Positions 11,401-23,400 of a DNA stretch of 64,000 nt are shown here, piece by piece (within the stretch, counting starts at the first letter, position 1; the number at the start of each line of letters is the position of its first letter). The notes below the pieces were generated by a model that did not search any database, was not told where the DNA came from, and saw only the letters and a program-made list of their open reading frames with translations. Origin of the DNA: Ascaris suum (Eukaryota > Nematoda > Chromadorea > Rhabditida > Ascarididae); NCBI GenBank assembly GCA_013433145.1, contig CM024171.1, forward strand, positions 6,634,065 to 6,698,064. The letters run 5' to 3'. Made by a program: the position numbers and the translations under genes.

Positions 11401-14400
11401 TTGTGCCCAAAATGAATCCTTCGATATGTGAGCAGGCTTTATCTGCAACAGCAATAGCCACGAATTAATTAAACACACATCCAGTAATTCAATTTGAGAG
11501 AATTAACAGAAAGTTTCATGCAGGGATAAACAACTAATTATGTTTTAGATGAAGTTAACACGATTCGAATAAAACCTTCCTCAATAGCTCCCACACGTCC
11601 GTCAAGCTCAGAGAGCAAAGAACACCTAATTAAAACTATTGCCGATAGTAGTACCATTCTCCATCCACCAAAGCCCCCTCCTACTCAACTAACTTCTTTG
11701 TAAATCTAAGAAATACAGCGTACTGTTTTTGAATCACAACATAATTCTGGAAGAAATAATCTACTCTCAACAAAATTCATTCCTATGAATTTCATCAAAA
11801 TTCAAGAAACTTCGGCACCTACGTCTGACATAAACGATCATTTGACAGTCAGTGATCATGACAGAGGGAAAGTAGACTCAACAGAAACACGACTGTGAAC
11901 TGAAAGGAAGTGGATAGAACTGCAAATTGCAATGGCTTCTTCACATTAAATAATCCGAGATATAGCATACTGGATGCTCAGATTTCCTTGAGCTTTCACC
12001 CCATCAAAAACATCCCACTCACTACGCACCTAGTCGCTGAAAATTCTTCAATCAAGTCACACCAATTATAAAAGAATCCTCATTTCTTAAGGGACAAATC
12101 TGCACTTTTTTGAGCTGTTTATAATTACGAATAAGTACCGTTGCTGAGGTCCATGCAATCTTTTTCAGTGGCACATCAACCTCTCGTTTTGCTTTCTTTT
12201 TCAGATATTCCGGAAGTTCAGGACTGCCCGTTGCGAAACCTCCAGGAAAACCTGGAGGAGGTGGTCCAGGCGGTCCTTTAAAGCCCGGAGGTGGCGGAGG
12301 GCCACTGCCCGGTTTCAGCAAACCTAGAAAGAAGCTTTGGAGAAACTGAAATCCAATAAATGAGGAAAATAAATGAGTCAATCTGACGCATCCTATAACT
12401 TAATTTCGAGAAATATTTCGGCAATGTGAACCGTCTATTCAAAGAGAATAAAAGCCTTTTGAACAGTGACCAATTTCAGAGGAATATTATTTTAAAAGCG
12501 ATTCAACTCGCTCTAATAACACGTCGCATCAAATCAATCGGATCCACGAAGAACCGTTGATAATCGAATAAACTCCATCCGCTTAGAAGTGGACGATTGA
12601 AGTTGCTGAAATATGTTTTAGCAAGTTATTCATCGCACAAATTATTTCTCAAAGCACTGCTCAAAATAAAGAAAGCGAATCTCAGCCTATCTACGGCCTC
12701 ACCTGCTGGAGGTGGCGGTGGAGGTGGTGGTGGTGGTGGAGGAGGCGGCCCGCCACCTGGTGGAGGTGGGGGAGCGGGAGGTCCACCTGTCACTCGTGGC
12801 AGTCCACCGGGTGGTGGAGGCGGTGGAGGAGGTGGAGGTCCTCCTATTACTGGTGGTAATCCAGGAGGTGGTGGTGGGCCTCCTGTTACTGGTGGTAACG
12901 ATGGCCCAGCTTCAACTATAAGACTCGGCGGCGGTAACTTGCCAGATGTCGGTGGTGGTAAAGGCAGCTGCGGATTTTCCAACTGAAAAGTTTTATGGAA
13001 AAGCCGAGTGTATTAACGTTGCGGGGAAATTTCGTTGTTCATTTCATTGCACCGCATGAACTTTTCCTCTTTAATTAGCTCATCTCCTCTGAGTTTGTTC
13101 GTTTAAATAAAAAACATGAGAAGACTTCATCGCTCAGACTCCCCATTTTCCATCGAGAAACCTTTTATCAATTTTTATTCACAAAGAGTGTTACATCTGG
13201 CAATCAAATACACCATAACTCCACTCCTCCTCTTGTTCCGCTTAACGGTCTCTGATCTCAAGACTGCGCTCCTACTCTAAGGTCATTATCAAATTCCGCC
13301 TATAGAAAGCATCGATGAACTCCTCGAAGCGCTAACAAATTAGTCCATCGGAAGAAAATTACGAAAATAAGCGAAAAAATAATCAGCACGAAAATCTGGT
13401 GCAATCATCACCACAATATGCAAAAAAAGCAAACATTCTTTGAAGTGCGACGACAGGTCTTTACATTATCAACTGAGTCATGAAAATGGTGAAAACGTAT
13501 AAATGCCGTAAAAATAAAAGTGTAAAGGTTACGTGTTGCCTGAGTTTCCTCGCTTCCTCAGCAAACTCCTCCATCTTTTTGTAATACTGACTTTGTTTAG
13601 CGACTGCCTCATTCTTTGCTTGAGTGGCTGCCTCTATACGCTTGTTGAACTGCTTCGTTATATCGTTATCGTCGTACGTATCTGTGAATGGACGAAACGG
13701 ATCGAAAAAGAAACAAATATTCAAGCATCGCTTTATGGTAAACGATTAACAATCGAGTACTGAAACAAATTTCGGCACTTTTTTCTTTTTTCGTCTTTCT
13801 GTCCACAAACGCAATAGCAGAGCAGTTTTGCAGTCTTATATGATTGGTTCGTGAATGTACAGATATAACAGACATGCGACGACCTACAACTGCAATTTGG
13901 CGTAGTGCAAGAAAGCTGCGTAAATTCTGATGGGATAAGCAAGCACCGCAAACCGGAAATATTAAAGTCTATCTAACTGTCAATACAAAATATCACAGCA
14001 CAATGAATATGTCGTAACTGCGTCTCGATATTAATTATTAATTGACGATAAGTTAGTCGGAAACTTGAAAGGTTGAAAGTAAAATTAACAATCAATAAAC
14101 TGAGGAAAATCGAACTGAAAAAAAGTAATATGGAAATCTGGGAAAAACCGAAGTGGATGGATAGAGCCTAGATCCAGCAAGGTGCTCAATAAGTGACTTT
14201 TTTAGAGAATAAGCAAAATAAAAGGGGTAACGAAAACATATGAAGTACATCAAAGAAAGCAAATGGGAACTTACCAACAATCTGGCACACATCTTGTGTG
14301 AATTCAAATTTGCCGCGAAAATCCGGATCAACACAAGTCTTTGGTAAAACAATTTCCGATACGCAATTCTCAATGAGACGGAAATAATTTGGCCTGGAAT

Positions 14401-17400
14401 TGAAAATTGTGCCTTATATTATGGTAGCTGTGACAATTCAGTGACGAAACTCACATATTTTGTTCATAAAAGAAGACTGCAAGCTGACTCGTTTAGTGAC
14501 TGCACTAACAGCATCATAAAATAGCTGTCGAAAGTACAGAAGAAACTGAATTTAAATCATCCACAGTCGAATTTTTTCTGAAAGCCAGCATAGACCTCAT
14601 CAAATAAAAGCCAATCTTCTGGAAACCCTCTTACCCTCGCTCCCTCCTCCTCCCCATCCAGCACTCCCAACTCAGAAACTTTCCATTTTTCATCAATGAA
14701 GCGTCCTTTCCACGATATGTATAGCGCTCTGCTTCAAGGACAGTTTCTTTATTGGCCTCAAGTTAACGTGTCGCTGAACTGAGAAATTAGATAAGCTTTT
14801 TTCTTCGTTAACATTAAACACTCCTAAGTGAAAATACCGCGAACCAGAACGCTCCATATAAGGCCATAAAGTTTATTCATGTTGGACGACGGCACCATGA
14901 GCATCGGGAAATAGTATTTTAACCAGACGGCAATGCTAAGGTTATGACTTCATCTACTCTCCTCTCTTCTCCTTTAATCCTCAAATCTAAACAACACGAG
15001 AATATGAAGACTTTTGGCGTTATCATCACTCTCTACCACATAAAAAGCAATTTATAAAAAGAAAGAGGAGGAGAAGCATGCTAAGACAACTCTCCCGATG
15101 TGCGACTTTGTGCTCCACTCATCGGAGCAATCACTTCCATAAAAAGCAACAGAAATTGAAATATACATAACAAACCCTTCATTTTTTGAAACGAACTGAT
15201 CGCCTCTATAAACTTCCCACAAAAGAACGGTTTTTATCCTTCAACGGGTGTATTTCTGTCATTCAAGTGGCAAAACGCCTGCCATAAAATTATATAGATT
15301 TTTTAGAACATTTAAAGCCTCCTACGAAGCTGAACCACTAGTGTAAGGTTATCCTAGGTGCACGTTATATCCAACAAATTGTAAGCCTTCAGCTTCAGTG
15401 ATTATCAAGCTGAGATTGCCGAGCAGAGAGATAAATACAGAGATATGAGGGCAGACGGACACATACATAGACGCAATTTCGCCATAGTGATCTTTCGCTG
15501 AGCAAATGTGCAAAACTGCACGAGAACAAATGCTGCCGAAAGTTATCAAATCGCTCGTTGATATCATAACTAATGCGATCATATACGAAGGCATATTGAA
15601 GGATTTGTTATTCTAGATAATAAACGTTGAATAAGACGAAAGAATAACATGAACATTCCTGTAAATACGAGTACGGATGAAGAATGATAAGAGGACATAT
15701 CGTGAACAGCGATACGAAATTACCTTTCTGCTGTCATTCAACCTCTCCTCTTCCCCACCTGCTCAAAAAATATTAGATGAACCCAATAAGGTTTACGCAA
15801 CACTTCCAGTTTTAATTGCTGGTTTAAAAATTAGCACAAACTTAGATCAACACCAAAGAAATCCTTTCAGAATTCGGTTCAAGCAGAAGCCATCCATCCC
15901 CTCCCTCTCATCTAATTAAAATTAGTAAGCAATCACTGTAATAGCTAACCTTACAACAATATCATCCGGTATGAGAAGCAAATGTTGCACTATACTTAAG
16001 AACGAATTCTCGGCTTTTGTCTCTCGAATACTGCTCAATAATAGCTTCACGCAATCGTCAAGATTATCGTACTCGCTCTTTCTGCAAAACAGCTTTCAAT
16101 ACTATAATCTCTATAGTACTGATACAAAATCAAAGTCATGGCAGAGACAATGAGGGGAAAATGGGGTGATGGATGGAAGGTGAAGAAAAATTTCAAGGCA
16201 AAGGAGGGAACGCCATCAGTCAGAGCAAGAAAAGTCAATGGAAATACCAGCTTCTCTCCAGAATTTCCTGGCTGCACCTTTATGGGTGCAGCTTTTGAAA
16301 TTATACAGTTATTTTGACCAAAAAAGCTTTTTTAAAAGAAACGAAACATAACGGGCGACCATTCAACCGCCATTTTTGGAGTTCAAAATATCATTCATCC
16401 ATCTCGGCTACTAATGCGTAAATAAAAATGCAGAAGAAACGTTCGAGGTGTAATGATGAGAGATGACATGTGAGGAATTGCGCCAGAGGAGCTGCCACGT
16501 CGTGCTTTTAATTTCCTTTAGTTGACTAAAAACTTCCACACGCTAACAGCTAATAAAAACTGTGCACAACAATGCTTTCATTACTCCGATCACATGCATT
16601 AATCATGTGGAACACATTCTTTTTAGGACCTCTTGTAAAGTTGTTTTACGAAAGCATCGATGACGACATGTTCATACATACCTGCGTCTTTGTCTGTCTG
16701 TTTGTTCGTTGTTTCCATCATCAGAATCGCTAAATTACATTTCACCGAAGTTTAGTCGGTATGAAGTCTATCCAGAAAGACGGCTTTCGTACTGTTCCAT
16801 TAACTTTGATGGAATGTTTGCATTTCACAACTTTCCCATTTACTGCAGTTGGGAAGTGGCAAAAAACACTTTTAAAGAAAGTTTGCGCGAACGGTCGAGT
16901 GAATTAATATAAGAAGGCAATCCTTCGGCACAATTATTAGCTGCAAGTGTTTTGGAGGACCAGTTGGCGAGATGGACGAAATGCAAAAGCCCATACTACG
17001 TGAGCCCTTCCGCTAAGCTTTTACAGTTGTTTCATAGGCTGAACGGTACAAAATAAAAAGCGATCAATGAAGAACGCACCTAGTCTTCCCCACCTTTAAG
17101 TGTCTTTAAGTTCTTTCGGAGTTGACTGTTCGATATGAAATGTGATACAGGAAATCATATCATTATGTTCATTACATGCATTAAATTTTGTAACTCCAAC
17201 TTTATTGACTCTGCGATGGAAGCTATCGAGCATACATACAAACAGACACACACAATTAACTGAAGATAGCAAACAAAGATATTCTAAATTATCATATTCT
17301 TTAACACCGTCTCTAAAACGGAAAATCTTCAGTTTCATGCGTTTTTGCAAATTCACCTTACGAAGGACTTCATGTCTATGCACGTGTGTCTGTGTGTTTG

Positions 17401-20400
17401 CATGTATGTTCGATAGTTTTCATTCGGGAGTCAACAAAGTTGACTGATCAAGAGCGAAGAAATCGCCACTTACCAGTACATTTTCGTGTAATTGACAACT
17501 ATCACAATCAAGAAATCGAATGCCAATGACACATACATAAAATAACAATAAGAAGATAACGTATGCGGAAGAAGCCCCATAGGTTTTAAAAACGTTGATT
17601 TTATGTGCTTTAAAATCTGATATAATCAACATGCCTACTCACAGATTAACAATCAATAACTTTTATCGCATCTTTTGTTCGGCTCAAAACTATTATAGAT
17701 GAATGTTCCTTCGAACTTATTGGAAAAAATATTCCCTTAGGGAATCTTTCATAACACCGAAAATTAGAACATTTAAGTGAATAAGACAGACATAAACAGA
17801 AACAGAAGAAACCAACTAACATTTGTTCAAATCTACCGACGAGTTCTGCAAAGTCGGCCTCTTTATTGTGACAGAACGTATCGTATTGCGCTTTCACCGC
17901 TTCCGCTGTACAGTGCTCCAAAAACTGAAATCACCCACATTCAAGCACCATTTCAGTCGATGTTCAATTATTGAGATTAAACCAACCATCGAGCATCATG
18001 ATGATGGAAAAATGCGCTCTTAAGAACGATAATTTTGGACTCTAAAAAATATCAACGAGCGCAATAAAGTGGAATAATAACCCAAATATAAACAACAATT
18101 AACGGAGTTTGAAGCCCAGGCCAAATTCTCTAACAGCCAATTATCAATTACCACATCATTAAAAACATCGAGCATAGCGACACAAAACTAAAGTAAGCTC
18201 TGCAAACGATTACCACATTGGTTTAGAATGGAAATTTTAATGGAGAAGGAAAAATTTTAATGAAAAGAGTTTTTTGGGAGGGTTTATTGCTAAACGTAGT
18301 TCTTCTCACCTTCGTAGAAAAATGAAAAGCCAAGGAAAATTCTCGAATGAGATAAAATCAGTTGCAAAATGACTGAAGGTAAAATCTAACATCAACGCAT
18401 TGGTACATTCCTGCACGCATGAATTCACTCCTCCAGTGCATTCTCATTTGCCAAGCCTCTTCAGCCATCGCTTTACCTTCATCGGTTGACGTGTCGTCCG
18501 GATCTCGAACGTCCAATATTATATTGACTAACATCAACGCTTTCTTCTGTAAAGATGACATTTCAATGCACTCAATAATCTAAATAAATTAAAAAATACC
18601 TCTAAAATGCAAGGAATTATTTATAAGGCCCAAGTAAATAATGCACGAGTGAATATAGTTACGTCAAAAAATGCTCAAGATTCGAAAATCTGCATCGCAT
18701 TCGAAAAACAACTTCACATTTAAATATTCCGGATGAAGGAACTTTTGCTAATTTAAATTTCAAGGTAGCCACCTAGAATTCGATGAACTTCAGAGAAAAC
18801 TTCGACAGGTTACCCCAGAAAACTTTATAACGCATACCTATAGCCCATATTGTTCTTTATGGATGCTCAATAACAAATAATGGGCAGAAATTGACTGTGA
18901 AGAGTGCAGTGAAACTAGTTATCGAGTACATTAACACTGAAATAAGAGCAACTCACAACAACATCCAACTTGTTGGTCTTCTTCAGGCAACTAACGATGC
19001 ACCAAAAGCGTTCACATTTGGTGCGTCGACTCTCTTTTGTGAGTTCCTCTAACAACATATCGCGTCTGAAATAAACCTCATAATGGCTCTTTACAAATTT
19101 GGAAGATGGGGACACTCTAAACCAAAAAAAAATTAGACAATACTGCTAATATTTTGAAAAATACTCATCATTACTTCATTACGGAACTTATAAATACTCT
19201 AAGTACCGAAACTGAATCATATTCGAAGGTCGACAAAGTTGCTCTTTTAATATAGAACTGCATTCTTCGGATATTCTAAAAAAGCATTTCACAATGCATG
19301 TTACTGCATCTCTTCATAGCATTAAAGAGATATACTGACCTCAACCTTAAACAACTGGATTCGAGGAAATGGACTCTCAGTAACCAGTCCCAAGAAACAC
19401 TGAAATTGGTGAAGACAAAGATATAATTTAGGTGTGGCAGGGAGAGGGAAGGAAGATGTCAGCATAGTGGGATATGATTCTCCAGTGCTCAGAAATTTGC
19501 TTTACAACTGCTTCAACTCAAAAACTATGCCATTTATGAATGCATTCAGTCAGAATGTTTGTAAAACGAGGCAAATGTATGGAGAAATTAAACACCTTCA
19601 AGTTTGTGCATAGCCGCCTAGACGACATAGTTTTTTAGGGCTTCATTCACCTCATTTTCGCTATTTCAAAATAAAGGATGTCGGAGTTCCAAACCTACAT
19701 CTGGTTCTTATGCCCTTCACATCAATCATCTCCACACTCTCTCTGCATCTTGCAACAAGAATAGTTTTTAATTAATTTCGCTAACCCCTGTACTTCGAAC
19801 TGATCGTCGTTAATGAATGCAACGACAGTGAGCAGATTTAGCGTCTCAAACCGCAACGAATACCAATAGTCAAAGGTCGGTTTCGAAGCTGCCACTGAGA
19901 GAGCACCCACCAAACACGCAAACATCTTCGACTCCTTCTTGAAGCACTCAAACATTCCCGGCTGAAAAGAAGGAAATCTATTATTTATAGTAAAAAGAAG
20001 TACTAATTGTACTATAAACGAAAAAGGAAGAAAAAACCAAAACCTTCAATTCGGCATACCCTCATAACCTCCGATTTTTTAAAACTTGGAATCGCCGTTA
20101 TATCTGTCTGTGTGTAAAGCAGTCGCATCGAAATTACATACCTCCTGCGCGAAACAAAGCGTGTTAAAGTATCTTCACCTATTGTACTCACTCTCCTCGT
20201 CACATTGAGAGGTAATGAAAACTTCAGTGATGAGAACCCCCCTGGCAACTAACACAGTGAAATCAAAACAGCTTCGTAGACTGAACCCTACAACCTGCAA
20301 TATCAACACTACACCATAACTTATAATTAACAACTATCAACTGCTATCTGCTACCACTCGCAAAACATCTTGCCTTTTATACCCAAAATTCTCCAAAAAG

Positions 20401-23400
20401 CGAGCTCATAATATGGAATTTCACTTGCCAAAACTGAGACACAAAATAATTTACTGAGTCATAAATTTCTTTGCAAAAATACAATTTAGCAATCGATAAA
20501 AACACAAACCCAAGTATTGACGATCGATTTGAGGCATTTGACACTATCATATAGCAATGCCACACCCTCCTCATCATGCTCGGTATTATCGGTTTGTCGT
20601 AGCATTTCGATAAGACTCTCCATTATACGAAACAAAAGATGAATACCTCCTTGATCAGCAAACTAGAAAACGATCGAATTTGCAACAGAGACAATGAAAT
20701 TTTGATTACAACACAGCTCATTAATTCTTCAATACAAAAATATGAAACACTGAAACGTTGTCCAATCAAAGCGAATAGCTTATAAATGGATAGCATATTG
20801 ATGAATGGGTTTTGGATTCTGCTCAAGGAAGAGGGTTTTAATGAATTCCGGTGCGCTCTGTGACGGATTCCGCTTCTTTGATTGTCCTTGATACGTATGC
20901 GTTGATGATTAAGTAAATATCAACTCATATGGGCTATGGGCATCTATTCCTAACATTTTATCGAATTTCGTTCTACTTGCTCAATGATATGAGGTGTAGT
21001 TGAATTCTGTGAACTGTATTAGAAGAACTTACCCTAAACGATGGCTCAGTATGGATGCCATCTGAGAGGGAGACTAGCTAATGGCATCAAAAGCAGAGTT
21101 TTTTCACAACTCACTAAGCTTATAGGATCGCATCACTTTGCACCTCACTTTATTTTTTTTTTCTCCATGGACAATGCCTTCACTATGCATATTTATGGTG
21201 CCCTTTTTCATTTCTTTTTCTCCTTCTTGTTACTTCTCTAAATTCATGTTATTATGAGCGAGACATTCGCAAATATTACAGGACTTTAGAAGAATGGATG
21301 TATCACTTAGTTCAATATCGATCTCTGAAAAACAAGTGCAAAAATCCCTAATTACTGACTTCTCTCACTGAAGGTTCTTCATCTGAACTAAAGTGCTGTT
21401 TAACTTATAGGAAGCGTCAACAATGCCAAAGCTGTTGCATCGTACAAAATAAAGTCAGTGGTAAGATCAGTTTGATGTCGCTCATCAATCCTTTTCATTC
21501 ATAATTTACTTCATTCATCGATTTAAAAAGCATGATGGGACATATTGAATGACCTAAAAAAGCTTATCTTCTATCTCAAATCCTCCGAAAAAATTAAGAA
21601 TTATTCCAAAAATGAGTGAGCTTTTCCTCACCTAATATTCATGCCTCAGTATGATGGCCTGATTCCACAAAATACTGATTAGAAATTTAGAAGTTATCAA
21701 CTAAAAAGCTAATACTGAAATATTTATTTCATCGCAAAGCTCCTGCAAAAGTTTCACGAAGAAGTGGAACGCTAAAAAACTCAAACATTGTAAGCAAAGC
21801 CAAAGCAAAAGCCCTTGAAGTGTATTTGTTTTTTCTCCATCTTTGATATATTTTTCAGCATTTGTTCCTTCCTTTTATTAAAAAAAACGGTGAAAATCAA
21901 ATTCAAAATAAAAGCGAAAGCGAAGATGCGAACCTTGAACATTCGAGAGTTTCGGCTCGAATTTGCACAAATTCTAAGGCCCAGTTTCGGCCAGAAAAGT
22001 GGTTGCATGGCACTTTTAGCCAGAAAAAAAGCCCCGCTCCCCTTCTCCTTCCCTCTTTCTATGGCACACTAATATTTCAAGAGCAGAAATTTTATTAAGT
22101 AGATAACAATGAAATACGAAAATCCGACCGCAAAATTCAGCCCACTATTTTCGATAAATAACGGAAAAAAGGAATAATTTCAAGATCGGGTGATAAAAGT
22201 GCTTACTTCTTTGATATAATTAACTTTTTGCACACTGAGGTGGACCTTGAGATCTTTGAGGAGATCCCTCAGCATGCTTGTATGACCTTCTCCAGGTTGT
22301 AATACTCGTTCCATCCGGTGAACGAAGTCCTGCGGGGACTAAATCCAACTTATTACATCTCAATACTTAGTGATTGCTTACTTACGCACAATGAAGAATA
22401 GCTAATAAGAAGTGCTCCTCCCGCACATTTCCTTAGAAGCGCCTATATTTATATTTATCTTATGGACAATAAAACAGAATTACATTTACGATCATGCATT
22501 GATTTTTTCACAGTGAAACTTGAATTAACTCGTGAAAAATATAATTTCAAATTTTTATTCATATATTACAATCGAGTGGTTAGAAAACAAATAACCTGTT
22601 TCGGAACGGTCCTGACCACAGCTTCCCAATTTCAAAAACCTCCATTTCCCCGATTTCATTTAAAAATATTAGAAGAATTCCAGAAAAAGTGGCGTGCTTG
22701 AGGAATTCATAAAATTTGGAGCCTCTCTGCACAACTTTTTGCAGATATGATAGGAATGCCTGGTCACTGTGCACGATAAACGGACTGATAGGATGATACG
22801 ATGAGTGCAATTCTGCAGGTTGCAAAACGAACTTTTCAACTGCCTCTGTAAAAACTATCAACGATGCGAATCCCGCCAACGAGGCTTCTACTTGCATTTT
22901 GTAAAACCTTTTATCTCTAACTTAGAGGAATTCCAATATTTCAAGACCTGTTGTCCTTTTTCATCATAATTTCAAAGAAAAGCCATACTTTTGAAGCGTC
23001 ACGACCAGACATATTGAGCCTTTGCGATTGCGACACCATGCGCCTCTTCTTCTCCATATCACGATCCGCCAAAAGCGCTTCCAATTTTTCACCTTTGATG
23101 TTCATTTGTTTCTGAAACATATAACAACGTTCCATAAAAGAAAGGAAAAACCGACGGAAAAAATTGCTCAAAAAGTATAGCTGGATTTCATAAAAAAATG
23201 TACCAGAGCTCACCAACTACGTGTATGATACAGTGGTGTAAAACGGTGACAATTACACAACTGGCCTTCATCGCCTCCTAAACAGCTAGCCACTTTCGCA
23301 ACTCTTCAATTTCCCTTAATTTTACAATCAGAAAATTATCACAGCATCAGAAAAATTACGCATCCCAGGTTTCACAACTTTTTAAAACTGATTTCTAGCT

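Noticed and set aside
12597..12986. 129-codon plus-strand ORF rich in glycine
   Set aside because: It is the reverse complement of the FH1 proline codons of the formin, which has phase-consistent neighbours on the minus strand.
14447..14530. Possible extra formin exon ([10 protein letters not shown]) with a GTGAGT donor
   Set aside because: Exon 10 joins exon 11 directly in phase and matches the family ([11 protein letters not shown] then PNYFRLIEN); adding this segment breaks the homology and needs a poor acceptor.
22580..22897. 105-codon minus ORF between formin exons 3 and 4
   Set aside because: Exons 3 and 4 join in phase and follow the GBD/FH3 family without it; the ORF peptide shows no similarity and lies in the intron.
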